Shown one piece after another: positions 11,401 through 22,743 of a stretch of DNA of 64,000 bases. The position numbers were made by a program, and so were the translations under genes. This DNA comes from Calliphora vicina. Lineage: Eukaryota; Arthropoda; Insecta; Diptera; Calliphoridae. Every line of letters starts with the position of its first letter. The stretch's first letter is position 1. The stretch spans positions 168,622,726 through 168,686,725 of the forward strand of contig NC_088780.1 of the NCBI RefSeq assembly GCF_958450345.1, read 5' to 3'. The notes under the pieces were generated by a model, which saw only the letters and a program-made list of their open reading frames with translations, was not told where the DNA came from and did no database searches.

Positions 11401-13350
11401 GCGCGTCACCCGGCTATAGTGATTGTCTTTTTCTGCACAAAGAAGTATTTGTAGATTTAATAGATAACGACAAAGCTACTTTCATAGAATTTAAAAATTA
11501 AGTCATTATTTCTCATACAAACCTCGTACATGTGGTTAGTGACTTCTAGCCATAACGACGGAGTACTTGAAATGTGCGGGATTCTGTTTTTTTTATATTA
11601 CGAGTAAAATAAATTGGGTTTCCTGAGTCAATTGCCACTGATGTGTTTATTTTGTGAATGTGTGTACACTGTCAAAGTGATGTTTAATAAACGTCATTGT
11701 CAATAATAATGATCAATGATCAACATCATTATCATTATGATGCCACCGATGATGATCATAATTCCTCTAATAACAATATACATTTCAACATTTCTACTAA
11801 AACAAAATCTGGTGCATTGATCTATTGGTTTGGCAGCTACTAGTTGTCATTTTTACCATATTTCTTGTTTTTATTTTCAATATCTTGTATTTATTTGTAA
11901 CAACGATGATTTTTCTTTGATAATTATTTCCAGTGTTTTGAAAATGTTGCTTAAAATAATACAATAAAAACAAAATAAATAGAATATGGAAAATGTGGTA
12001 GGATTTTCAGTTTTCGGGAAACCATTGTGAAATAAAGAAAACAATAACAGAAATTAATACCCAACCAATCAAGCAGCCAACCACATTGATGCCACAAAAT
12101 CCCTTCACGAGTTCGTGCAGTACTCACCGCATTTTATGAATGTTGGTGGGCCCACAAAAACACAGCCATGGTGGGACCACCCTTGAGTCTGAAGACTCTT
12201 TCTGGTGTTTATTTAAAAATAATCGTACATTTAATTTCACTCATAAATTCTGTGGTATTTTCGTATTTATTGTTTTTTTCTGTTTCTCAAAAGTGCCAAC
12301 AACAAAAACACATCAACATTTATTAATTGTGTTGGAAAATGTTTACCCCTTTTTCTGTGCCAGACCCGGTGTTTTGTTTATTGTGTGCCATGCAGTCTAA
12401 TGTGGAAATGTTTTTTTTGTTTTGCTCTGCATTTGTACATATGCCCCTGGGGATCTTAGGTGTAACCCCACATTTGTATTGTTTTCGTTAAACGTCTTCT
12501 TAAACGTTTGCAATTTCTTCATCGTTTTGCCCTTTTTTGCTTCAATTACTGATTAAATACTTTTTAAATGTTGGCAATTTATTTTTGTGCAATTGTGAGA
12601 GAAAGTTAGTCAGTTGTTGGTGTATATTTCTTTAGCTGTGTTACAAATGAATGCTGTGACTGTTCGTTTTAACCCTTCTAAAGAGTGTCTAATGATGACG
12701 TTAATTGTTTTCATTACCATCACCCAGGGAGAGATTTAAGGAACACTTAATCGTATTTATTTAAAGGATTTTCTATTTCTTACCTGAGACACATTGAGGT
12801 TTCTTTACACAATGAGAAAATGTTATTAATGGTAAGATATTGAACAAATTTTAATAAAAACTGTACAGAATATAAAATATGTAGTTTTTAATTTGAGTGC
12901 TTAAATCAGGCGTGCTTTTACGATGATTGTGACCATATAGAAAACACATAGAGCGAAAACTCTCCTGCCAGAGTCCTAACTCAGTTGTCAAAAACCTAAG
13001 TGGTGAGAATGTATTAGTAAACAAAACTATGTGAAAACAAAAACAACACTCGTATGTGAACTTTTTTGAGAAATTTTTTTTTTGAGTTTTTTTCGAGTTT
13101 CCCATCTATTTGCTCTATGATTGTGACTTGGAGCATTTTTTCCAAAACAATATTTATTAAAACTTTATTTTCGCATTTAGTTATTAAAAAATTTTAATGT
13201 AATCCGAATTATCTGTCTAAAAATATATAAAAGCAAAAAATCGGTTATAAAATGTTTCAGATATTAAAAACTCCACCCATATTATAAAATATTGAAAAAA
13301 TTTTACTCGTTTTTAGAATTTTTATAGTATGAGGCTAATTTCACCTTTCC
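11401..13350. other. Anonymous DNA, possibly host non-coding
   Basis: No supportable exon. The stretch 11,700-11,770 is rich in ATCAT/ATGAT palindromic words. The sequence from 12,060 to 12,420 is less AT-rich and contains a minus-strand GTGAGTA that resembles a splice donor, but the frames leading into it are closed. The rest is featureless. Confidence 0.4.
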
Positions 13351-13394
13351 AAGTTTTATAAATGCTCTGATATGAATTTTTACCTTGCTGTGAT
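13351..13394. repeat. 44-bp direct repeat, left copy
   Basis: It matches 13,587-13,630 at 40 of 44 positions in the same orientation. The two copies exactly bracket the X/mariner composite at 13,395-13,586. Confidence 0.75.
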
Positions 13395-13586
13395 TAACCC
13401 TTAATGGCACTTGGGGCTAAACTGGAGGGTGAGACTGGCAAAAGTCAAACTTTCATAATTAAGGGAATATGCCTCATACACTGGGCTTTTTTCTGTCAAT
13501 GCTCGAAGCAGTTACGTTCAGTACATGGTCCCTGTGATGATGGTCTGGTAAGATTTCAGCAGCTCGTAATAGGTAGGACTCTTCTA
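13395..13586. mobile_element. Second copy of the X/mariner junction
   Basis: These 192 bp resemble 11,086-11,280: first the right end of family X (TTAACCCTTAATGGCACTTG onward), then the mariner body from the same break point (GCCTCATAC). Because the X/mariner joint is the same in both places, the segment derives from one insertion event followed by duplication, not two insertions. Small indels separate the copies, so the event is not recent. Confidence 0.7.
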
Positions 13587-13630
13587 AACTTTTATAAAAG
13601 CTCTGATATGAATTTTTATCTTGCTGGGAT
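13587..13630. repeat. 44-bp direct repeat, right copy
   Basis: Partner of 13,351-13,394 with four mismatches. It includes the shared core CTCTGATATGAATTTTTA. It is too long for an ordinary transposon target duplication, so template switching or unequal exchange is more likely. Confidence 0.75.
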
Positions 13631-13724
13631 AATGTTTACACACTCTAATCTGTGTCCAAAAACGTTAAAATTTTTACACCATTTTCAAAACTCCAATTCA
13701 AAAATGTTTTAATGTTTAAAGCAC

Positions 13725-15083
13725 ATATCGAGCCCTTAGCGCCAAATTATCGTAAGCGACATTTTCTAAAATTTTTTTTTATTGCAAAAATTAAAATTTT
13801 ATGGACCGACTGATGTTTTAGCGTTCTCAGAATATCAAAATTGTTAATAACTTCAAAAATATAGGTGGTAAGATTTTATGGTAAGTTAATGATTACATTT
13901 TACAGTAAACGAACTTTATCGTAAGCGATACACAGTGGTATAGAAAACAAAGAGGGAAATAAATCTGTAAATTCTAAATAGTTAGATTGGTTTAAATGAA
14001 ATTTCACATGCGCAAAGAAAAAGTGTTGTTGAGTTTAAGTTTTGAACGTGGACCTCATGGGCCCACCAGGGGCGCGTCCAAGGGTCCTCAAAGTAGGAAA
14101 GTGTGTTACATTTTTAAAACTCGTCGTAGCTCGTCTTATATCTTAGGAGATATTCGCATTTGAAAATTAAATTTTCAAAATTTTTACCCACCCTACTCCA
14201 GTTTTTTGATAACAGCGTATCAAAATATTTCCCGATTTTCTCCAGTTTTTCTTTATTGGACTAACAACTAACTAACAAAATAGAAATAGAATTATTTAAA
14301 AATCATGAATAAGTCCAAAATCATATGAATTTTAATTTAAAAAAGGCGATTTTTCGGTAAAAAAATAAAAATAAGAACTTTTTTCTTTTTAAGTTATCGC
14401 AAAAAATTTCTAAGAGAATGTATAAGAATTTTATACTTTCTGAAAGCTAAGTTTTCATTAAATATTTTAAATGAAAAAAAATTCGAAATCCATTCAAAAA
14501 ACCCCTATTTTTTATGTAAAATTAAACTTTAGGGCAAAAATTTTCAATCGCATATTCGATATCAAAATATAGCAACCGACTTTAGATTGGCCAATATGTT
14601 CTTAATTATTTTCTAAAGGGTTCCGATAACCCCATCCCTGGTATGGATATTATAGGCAAAAAACTAAAAATTCACATTTTTGGAATTTTTCAACACTTTT
14701 TTGGGAATTGCGGGATTACTGATAATAAATTTCAAAATTCGTTTTCATTCTTCCATTTTAAATAGAAAAATCTACATAACTGTGAAATTTCATTAAAAAC
14801 AATTCATACATAAAAAATTTAATTTCAATTCGAAAAATTTGTATCTATGCAAAAATTCAATAAAAAAAATTTTTTTGTCATATTTTTCAATAAAGTATTC
14901 CATGAATTTTTAATTGTCAAAAATATTTTTAAAAAATAGACAAATAGCTTGAACAAAATTATATTATATCGCATCATAACATTTTTATTTATATGTATAA
15001 ATTTCAAAATAATCAAAAAAAACCTTCGCCTGTAAAATTTGTGTTTTGTCGCTTACGATAATTTGGCGCTAAGGGCTCGATAT
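13725..15083. mobile_element. 1.36-kb element with perfect 37-bp inverted ends
   Basis: The left end 13,725-13,761 and right end 15,047-15,083 are exact reverse complements over 37 bp, beginning ATATCGAGCCCTTAGCG. A subterminal repeat ATCGTAAGCGATA lies near 13,918. The interior is AT-rich, with a short GC-rich island near 14,052-14,100, and codes for no recognisable transposase. The frame at 14,825-15,016 is low-complexity Lys/Asn/Phe. If ATAT is outside the ends, the flanks are ATAT on both sides, a palindromic string that could be duplication or terminus. Identical ends suggest a comparatively young insertion mobilised in trans. Confidence 0.75.
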
Positions 15084-15337
15084 TATTGGATATTTGGGAA
15101 TTTTTTCATAAAAAGATGTCAAAAAATATTAGCGGATTTCGATAAAAAATTCTTCTAATCGGTCTGAATATTAAATTTTATTCAAAACATTAAACCTTTG
15201 ATGCAATTGGGGTCAAAATAATCTCAATTCTTTGCCATAATAAATAAATATTTAAAAATGTTTTCGGGGCATTTTGTTCCTATTTTCCATTTTTTAAATA
15301 TTTTTCTATATTTTTTTTAAATTCTCAAATAAATATT

Positions 15338-15940
15338 GTGTATATAACTTAAAACTGCAGGATTTTTTAAAATGTTTAGCTTTTATTTGGAAACATTTAT
15401 ACAATATAAATTTATTCAAAGTATTAGCTACCTTTTCCCATTTTTCTGACAACATATGGATACCGCGCCAAAAAAAACTGTTCATCTTTTGAGGCCAAAA
15501 ACTAATCCAACCAATATCGGATAGAGAGAGAGCGTTCTGCTTCGATCGAAAGAAATTGTAGTGGGACGGTGCACGGACTGGTCTATAAAACGAGTGAGGC
15601 AAAACTTCCCAACCACTTCATTCTAAATAGTTTTTAACAGGTATTGCAACATGTGGCCGAGTGTTGTCATGATGGAATATTTCGTGTCTGGCCACATATT
15701 CTGGGCGTTTTTCGGCCAATGCTCGCTTCAAAGGAATCAGTTGTGTTTCGTACATGTTCGCTGTGATGGTCTGGTCAGATGTCAGCAGCACATAATAGAT
15801 ATGACCCTTTTGCTCCCACCAAATACTAATAAGTATTTGCTTTTGGTGGCGATTCGGCTGGTTGGCCGGGCTTCACGTACGATCTCTTACTCTTCGGGTT
15901 ATCGTAATGGATTCATTTTTAAAGCATCATTTCGGACAGT
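15338..15940 (-). mobile_element. mariner relic D (C-terminal half)
   Basis: The 3' half of a mariner on the minus strand. The end of the transposase is clear: SFFWRGIHMLSEKWEKV precedes a short 3' tail (TTTGAATAAATT on the minus strand). At the third catalytic position the family sequence APSDY reads APSHY, so the aspartate has become histidine. Upstream the PNIH-to-NLYR block is deleted or shifted, and the sequence stops at 15,940 before the first catalytic block. A 9-bp perfect stem, TTCGGACAG with CTGTCCGAA (15,931-15,959), lies at the break. It is inactive. Confidence 0.8.
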
Positions 15941-17463
15941 ATGTACATAGCTGTCCGAAGTATTGTACATAGCACGGGGAAAATGTTTTCAAAATTCAAT
16001 CAATTTAAATTAGAACATTGACTACTCAATTTTATGTATATCAAATAAAAAAGTAAAATTTTGTGAAAATGAGCGAATTCACTTAATTGTGAATAAATTC
16101 GAAAAGAATCAATCGATTTTCATGATCGATATCTCACTTTGTTGCTATTATATGTGGGTTTGTGATAAAGTAATAAACCTGAACAAGTTCTGCAGTTTCA
16201 TGAGTTTTTTAAAGCAAAAAAATTAGCTATTTTCATGTAAAAAATATATTTTTTGCTTCAATTTGTTATTACAACCCAGAGACCGAAAATAACGGGTTCA
16301 CTTTCATTTCAATCGTAAATTCTCATTCGCAGCAATTTAAAAAAATTGTTTGGTGATATATCACTGAGAGAGTGATTTATTCGAGAACATTTTAGGTTTG
16401 GGGTTGAGAGAAACAGAAAAGAAGCAAACACAAATAATCTGGATGAGTGATTTATAATTTATTTTTTTCGTAAAAATAAATCGCAAAAATGCATTTGATG
16501 CAAATCAACGCTTAATATATAAAACCTATCAAAAGATTAATAACAATTTAAAAACAAAAATCTCATTTCTGTTACTCAGACTTCATTACTTCATACTTAT
16601 CATATTATTTCCAAAATTACTAATAATGTGTTATTGTATGTAAATAAAAGAGAAAATAACAGTTATTAAGAACAAGAACAAATGAATTATTTATCTCACA
16701 CCAAACCATTAAAGCCTCGTATTTATCACCTGGCCTGCAAAATGCTCCTAGGCAACTTTTTTTATATGAAAGACAAATTATGTATAAAGTAATCCTTTGT
16801 GATAACTTCGATGGAGAATATTTTGATAAGGGAATATATGGCAAATATGCCTCTCATGTAATGCAGAAAAAAAATATTCTAAAAATTATACACGTCGCCG
16901 GACATAATTGATTTTCATTTGCAAAAACATAAATTTTGCCATTAGTTAGTAAACATATCAAAACTAAGGTAGCCAAAATATGTAAACATAAATATTTAAT
17001 TTAAATATTTTATCAGATAAAAATGATCATAGCTAAATTATTATCGATAATGAACTGAATTTTTCTTTCTAAATTGGTTGGATTGTAGTCTTTGTTATAA
17101 AATATTTGTTAAAGTACTATATTTACGTCAATACATCGCCCAGATAAAGTTAAAAGTATTCTCTTTAACCCTATATATGATTTTATAAACGCCCGGACCC
17201 GCGCGTAAAACCTTAACATATTTAATAACAATTTTTATTCAAATAACGTTCATTTTCTCTATATTAGTTATGGCATTTTTTTAATGTATGGAAGATCCAA
17301 CAATTTGTATGTGCTTAAATTGTTTACTGGTTCAACATTTTTAGTTAATTTTTGTCATAATATCCCTGCCAAATTTTTCGAACTGATTTTACTAATTTTC
17401 AACAGCAGAAATTTCAGATCATTAGAGTAAATATATAAGTTTTGATTTAGTCATAATAAAAAT

Positions 17464-17566
17464 GGCTAAATGAATATAAAAAAGGCTAAAAAATGGCTAA
17501 AGGCTAAATGCATTTTTTTGTGGCTAAACAAGATTGAAAAGGGCTAAATTTAGCCCAAAAAGGGCT
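17464..17566. repeat. GGCTAAA motif cluster
   Basis: Six copies of GGCTAAA lie within about 100 bp. The last forms a perfect 16-bp palindrome, GGGCTAAATTTAGCCC (17,551-17,566). It may be the degenerate end of a MITE. Confidence 0.5.
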
Positions 17567-17629
17567 TAAAATTGTATAGTGGTTTCAAAAGCCTCTAAAT
17601 TATGTTTCGATTTTGTTGCCCTGTGTAAT

Positions 17630-17700
17630 CAAAGAGCAACATATTATGATAAGATTTATAATTGTAGTCCAAACATATTATGATCATTATTATCTAGCAA
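17630..17700. mobile_element. CAGAG foldback family, internal fragment
   Basis: It matches the reverse complement of about 41,135-41,195 inside the foldback element at 40,473-41,220, sharing AGCAACATAT, TTGTAGTCCAAA and CATATTATGATCATTATT. No termini are preserved. Confidence 0.6.
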
Positions 17701-18409
17701 CACAATTATCTTGTAGGTAATGCAGCGAAATATAATTAAAATCGGAATATAAATCATCTTCTTAAAGTCTTAAGTCAAATATATTTGAATAGATTATTCA
17801 TTTTTCGACTATTCAAAATGCGCAGTAAAACATTTTTAATATTATATCGAAATTTATTCATGAGCATCAAAAGCAAATAGCCTATTTGGTACTTATGTCA
17901 AAAGTTGTCGATAAATATTGTTAAACAATTTAAATATGTTTTCTAGAGAAATCTCCACAGATACATCTGTGTACATTTACACATGCCAATGTCGCTATTA
18001 ATTATTATTGTACATTAATATTAAAATATTTTGTATTGTTTAAAGTATTGATTTTTTTCTTACTTCTACTAAAAATAATAATAATAATCACATTTTTTTG
18101 GGGGTCTTTGAAATGTTTACATTACCCGTGATGCATGAGTATGAAAATATTATTTTTACCCAAATTTCTTTCTTTAAACAAAATAAACTTTTTTTTATTA
18201 TTTGTTTTTTTTTACTTTCTGAAATAAATTGAACGTTTTTGTGTTTTTTTACATTCATCACATCATCTTATATTCTTCTTAACAATTCGTCAAAGGTGAT
18301 TTTAATAAAAAAATGTGTTTAAACAAATGAAACAGTTTTAAAAGGGTAAATAATGAAAATACATATTTACATACATACACATGTATGTATATATGTACTT
18401 ATGTAAATT

Positions 18410-19054
18410 CCCAACAGTTCCCAGCAGTTAAGCAAGTAGTCAATGTATCCCATATAAACAGTAATTGTAATTGTCACTGGGTAACTCCAATTGATATATT
18501 TTTGTTAATTTGACACGTATGTGCTATTTGTATTGCAGAGAGAAGTCAATTGGTTACTTTATACATCCCAGGTAATCTGGCGTGAAATCAATAGTCACTT
18601 AAGACTCTCTAAGTAATCTAGAGTCTAGTCATTGTAACCGTTTATCACTCACTTTTTAGTGAGTAATTCGTACAAACTGGTTTTATACAAATTGTGTTGA
18701 TATAATTCTCATTCAGTTTATTTATTTTTTGCTTAAGTACACTGACATCCCATGTAACTTAGCGTGAAGTCAATTGTCACTTTAGTGTCTCTAAGTAACC
18801 TAGAGTATAGCCACTTTCAATGCTTTGGAAAGTACAAAAGTTATTTTACCACCAGAAAAGAGAGAAGGGAGAGTTGTCGGAGGAAGATTTGTTTATAAGC
18901 AATCGGTTATTGGTCTGTCTATGATGTCTTATTAACTGACTATTTGAGGTGAATTAGCATCCGTACATGTTAAAATAACTGGCTATATAGCTAGGGGTTA
19001 CCAGTCTTTGTAGGTAAAATCACTAGTTCGGGACTGTCTCCTAGAACTGTTGGG
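18410..19054. mobile_element. Inverted-repeat element, family Y copy 2
   Basis: Bounded by CCCAACAGTT (18,410) and AACTGTTGGG (19,045-19,054), with CCCAGCAGTT directly after the left end. Inside, a block of about 65 bp beginning CATCCCA(G/T)GTAA is directly repeated (18,565 and 18,749). The left half matches the reverse complement of the right half of copy 1. There is no coding capacity. No clear target-site duplication was found. Confidence 0.65.
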
Positions 19055-19746
19055 TACATATAAATGTAAATCAGTGTGTATGTATAGTAAATGGATGTAT
19101 TATGGCCATTAAGAAACAAAAATGCTACCGTTTTAGTGTTTTTATTAATGTACATTTATATTTATTTATTTAAATGTGTTTAAACAAAACAATATTAAAA
19201 AAAAACGGAGACATACAAAGAAGTAGAAACAAAATAATATGTAGGTACTTAAAATAACAACAAAGTTTAATGACTACCGGGAGGTACAAGGTAAAAAAAT
19301 TAAAACAGAAAAAAAAACTAAACGGTGGACTGATTAAGAGGAATGTCAAATGTACACACAGGGACTCAGCAACATAAACTGAAGAAAATCATTAAGCATG
19401 TATCAAGTGTGTCTTTTTTTACGGAGAATAAAATTATAAATCGAAAATAAATAAAAATTTTAAAATAAATTATTTAAATTTGTTTAAATATTCAACAAAG
19501 TTCTATAAAAAAATAGTTTTGGAGCCACCAAAACTTAGTTTGTCGTAGTATTTTTGACCACACCCTATTAAAATTTTATAAACTGTTTCAGGAATACGCA
19601 TTGACATTAAACCGGTCATTATTGGTCAAAATCCGTAGACGATCACAAAAAAAAACATTAATAAAATAATTGACAATACCATGGAAATTTGTCAATGAAT
19701 AAGTCAAAATCGAAAATAATATACTTTTATTTAGTTTATTCACGTG

Positions 19747-19782
19747 CCGCGTGCTAGGTTCTTAGGGAAACCTAGCACGCGG
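19747..19782. repeat. Perfect 14-bp stem hairpin
   Basis: CCGCGTGCTAGGTT is followed by an 8-base loop and its exact complement AACCTAGCACGCGG. GC-rich arms in about 70 percent AT surroundings make chance unlikely. On the minus strand the hairpin is followed 12 bases later by CTAA, a possible Helitron CTRR end, but the next base is A rather than the usual T. It may be a transposon end or a cruciform-forming site. Confidence 0.7.
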
Positions 19783-19908
19783 TATAAGTTTAAAATCAAA
19801 ACAATTGCATTTTTACATTAATCCAGGTTAGTTTATTATAAAAAGTAAGAAAAAATTAATCAAAAACATAAAAAACCACCACATTCCAAGGTTTTTTGTG
19901 GAGTGAAG

Positions 19909-20273
19909 TGGTTAGTTTATTAACCACCTTGGCATTAAAAATAACTATGATAAAAATGTTTATTTCGTATAATTTTTTTGGAAATCGAATATTTTTGACT
20001 AAATTTTCTGACCAAACATCCGAAATATCAAATCAACACTGAATTCGATGAACAATAAACACTCTGTGCATTTTTTATTGAATGCGTCTCTTAAAAAACA
20101 GATTTTTACAATATTTTCAAAAAATCATGCCGCCAGAGCACACTGACGGCAAAGTTTTGCAAAAAATCATAAACAATGACTTAAAAAATATAATTGTTTA
20201 GCAAAATGGCAATATATGACAATAAACTCTGTTTTAAAGACTATAGAAAATGTGGTTAATAAACTAACCACCA
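19909..20273. repeat. Inverted pair GTGGTTA...TAACCAC
   Basis: GTGGTTAGTTTATTAACCAC near 19,909 and its reverse complement GTGGTTAATAAACTAACCAC near 20,252 form a 20-bp inverted repeat about 340 bp apart. Each copy is itself nearly palindromic. A partial third copy (GGTTAGTTTATTA) lies at 19,828. Probable remains of a foldback element. Confidence 0.5.
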
Positions 20274-20359
20274 AACCGGAAAGAGTTAAAACGTTGGTAA
20301 AATTATAAGACAATTTATTGGAAAAAATGTCTGGGTTTTGGTTTAATTTAGTATTAAAA

Positions 20360-20415
20360 ATTTCCCGGGAATGAAACTATTTTTTACCTTCCTACCGGGA
20401 AAGGAAAAAGTCCAG
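20360..20415. mobile_element. CCCGGG-family fragment
   Basis: TTAAAAATTTCCCGGGAATG and a following CTACCGGGAAAGGAAAAAG resemble the left part of the short element at 6,993-7,233. Only about 55 bp remain. Confidence 0.45.
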
Positions 20416-20849
20416 TCATTTTCTTAAGAGGGAGCTTGTATGGGAACTAGAGACAAATGTTGCCCTTATTTTGCAGCATAACATCAGAGTACTTAGAACA
20501 AATTTTTCCAAAATGTGATCAAGATTATCACGTAATCAACATATTTATTGCTGTTCAAACAGTATATTTATATTCTTGATCTTAAAGATTGTGGATGACG
20601 CCGTTGGAAGGTAGAAAATACATTCCAATTTGATTAAAATGAGTGACGAGAAAAAAGTGCGTACTAAAAAAATTACAAGGTCCGAACAATAAATTTTGAT
20701 AGTTTACATCTGAAAGTTTGAAAGTTTACATCTGAATTTCATTTGAGGGGGGTTAAAGTTTCCCAACTCTGGCACATTCTTATTGTTAATCGGCATAAAA
20801 CACCATGTGATCTTTACATTTTATGTATAAAATGTGTTCAGCTAAATTA

Positions 20850-21169
20850 TGTAAAATGTTACGGGAAACATATTAATGATTTTGTAATCCAGATATGGGT
20901 CAAAAATCCAGGTGTCCGATTGGTGGACACCTGGATGGACCGATTTTAAATAGCAACCGAGGACCGATTTTAAATAGCAACCGAGCCGGAAGAATTTCGG
21001 AGATATTGATGTATGAATCGTGTATGTAAGTTATTTGAGGGCTTCGGAAAGTTGATTTCAACACACAGGCGGACAGATGGACTATATCGACTCCGCTATC
21101 TATAACGATCCAGAATATATATACTTTGTGGGGTCGCAAATGAAAAATGTAGAAATTACAAACGGAAGG
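20850..21169 (-). mobile_element. DINE-like type 1 fragment
   Basis: It matches the right half of the element at 1,491-2,155, including CAGATATGGGTCAAAAAT, TGAATCGTGTATGTAAGTT, the CAGGCGGACAGATGG tract and CGACTCCGCTATCTATAACG. The hairpin end is missing. A short segment (AGCAACCGA/CGATTTTAAAT) is duplicated near 20,940-20,985. Confidence 0.65.
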
Positions 21170-21253
21170 AAAAACTTATTAAAATATTCCTGCTGGATAA
21201 TGGATGATGAAACGTACGTATGGAAAATTTTTCGCAGCTTCCGGGTCAATATT

Positions 21254-22012
21254 TATACCCTACACCACCATACTGGGGAGGGTATAATGCGTTTGTGCAG
21301 ATGTTTGTAACGCCCAAAAATATTAGTCTAACCCACCTTAAAGTATACCGATCGACTTAGAATCACTTTCTGAGTCGATTAAACGATGTCCGTCCGTCCG
21401 TCCGTCCGTACGTCTGGTCGACTGGCTGGCGGGCTGGCTGTCCATGTAAACCTTGTGCGCAGAGTACAGGTCGCAATTTTGAAGATATTTCGATGAAATT
21501 TGGTACGTATTATTTTTTCGGCTCAAGGACCAAGCCTATTGAAACTGGCTGAAATCGGTCCATTATTTCACCTAGCCCCCATACAAATGTCCTCCCGAAA
21601 TTGGACTTTATCGGTCATAAATGTTTAATTTATATATGTATCTCCACAAATTCCGCTACAAATAAGTTTTATATACACAAAATTCATGTCACCAAATTTT
21701 GTTACGATCGGTCCATAATTAGTCATAGCTCTCATATAGACCCGCTTCCGAAAATCACTTTAACGTGCATAAATCGCTTAAAAATGTTGGTATACTCACA
21801 AAATTCAACATAGTAAACTTTCATGTAGACATAAATCACCTAATTTCATGGTGATCGGTCCATAATTGGACATAGCCCCCATATAAGGCCCACTTCAGAA
21901 AATCACTCAAACATATAAATTATTGAAATTTTAAACGAAAAGTGTTTTTGCTCTTTTACTTAGTGTAGGGTATTATATGGTCGGGCTTGACCGACCATAC
22001 TTTCTTACTTGT
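21254..22012 (+). mobile_element. DINE-like element, type 2, near full length
   Basis: It starts TATACCCTACACCACC, holds a CCGT microsatellite near 21,390-21,412, and carries the inverted repeat GTGTAGGGTATTATA close to the right end. The hairpin ATGGTCGG/CCGACCAT and the terminus CTTTCTTACTTGT follow. It lies inside the catalytic region of a Tc1-like relic, so it is younger than that element. The open frames at 21,338-21,526 and 21,601-21,813 are chance frames shared by all copies of this repeat. Confidence 0.75.
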
Positions 22013-22390
22013 TTTATGTTGTTGATGATCGAGGGAATGTTGCAGAAAAGTTTAGGACCCAAAAAGTTTAGCCAAACATTTTTTACAAAGGGCTCTAAAA
22101 ATACCTAAATTTACATCAAGGAATGTATACAAAAGATAAGACTTCTTAATGTGTCCACTTATTTTTGGCCTGATTTGACATCCTGTCACTATGGTAAGCA
22201 TGGTTTTGAGTGGTACAAGAACAATAATGTGTTATTTGTACCAAAGAGATAATGGGATCTTGTTAAAAGAGAATTGAACAGCACAAAGAAGGTATCAAAA
22301 CGGAGATGGACTACCTTTTCGAACAAAGTGACAGAAAGCTCAATAAATTCTTAATGGAAGGGTTTCCGGAAAAGGTTCATAAATTGAATA

Positions 22391-22743
22391 CTATTGATTA
22401 GAACTATAAAAATAATATTTTTTGTAAATTGTAATAATAATTTCAATCAAATAAACAAATTATAAACTGTAAGTTAAGTGGTTTAATTTCTATTAACATA
22501 TATGAATGATAAGATTTTTTCCATCTCAGTCCTTACTTGAAGTCAGAATGAAATTAAAATACAGTTACAGAAATAATAGGAAATACCACTAAGTCACCAT
22601 TACCTTTTTACCGAAAATTTATTGAATCCTAAAACTTTTTAAAAAACTAGGTTGTTTTTGACCCCATTAACATCAAAGGGTTAATTTTTACTAAGCTTTA
22701 CCTTCAGATCTAACGTAATATTTCTCTTAATTTTCCAAAAAAA
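22391..22743. other. Anonymous AT-rich DNA
   Basis: Nothing recognisable except a lone AGGGTTAA near 22,676-22,683, which looks like a piggyBac-type end without a partner. Confidence 0.4.

Larger units (their letters stand above)
15960..18409. other. Anonymous AT-rich DNA
   Basis: No gene is recognised. It contains a GGCTAAA-rich patch (17,464-17,566), a fragment of the CAGAG foldback family (17,630-17,700) and a run of AAT units near 18,069-18,090. The open frame at 16,620-16,844 has no known domain. Confidence 0.45.
19055..20635. other. Anonymous DNA with a strong hairpin and inverted repeats
   Basis: No gene is supported. Structure consists of the GC hairpin at 19,747-19,782, the inverted pair near 19,909 and 20,252 (GTGGTTA...TAACCAC), and a CCCGGG-family fragment at 20,360-20,415. 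These may belong to one decayed element, but no outer ends were found. Confidence 0.4.
20636..22390 (+). mobile_element. Tc1-like (ITmD37E-type) transposase relic 2, doubly interrupted
   Basis: Three separated pieces of one Tc1-like transposase lie in order. The N-terminus is at 20,640-20,680 (MSDEKKVRTKKITR-like). The first catalytic block is at about 21,170-21,253 (CWIMDDETYVWK, with the catalytic Asp in MDDET). The C-terminal part is at 22,013-22,385, where frameshifted VDDRGNVAEKFRTQK, YKNNNV and MEGFPEKVHK remain. A type 1 DINE-like fragment (20,850-21,169) and a type 2 element (21,254-22,012) split it. Most of the DNA-binding domain is lost. N-terminus and blocks match the relic at 25,570-26,610. 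The placement as ITmD37E-like is from memory of that group and is less certain than Tc1/mariner membership. It cannot be functional. Confidence 0.75.

Noticed and set aside
12120..12180. Possible minus-strand exon with a GTGAGTA donor and an ACCATGG start context
   Set aside because: The frame from that ATG stops after about ten codons, and the other frames carry no known domain.
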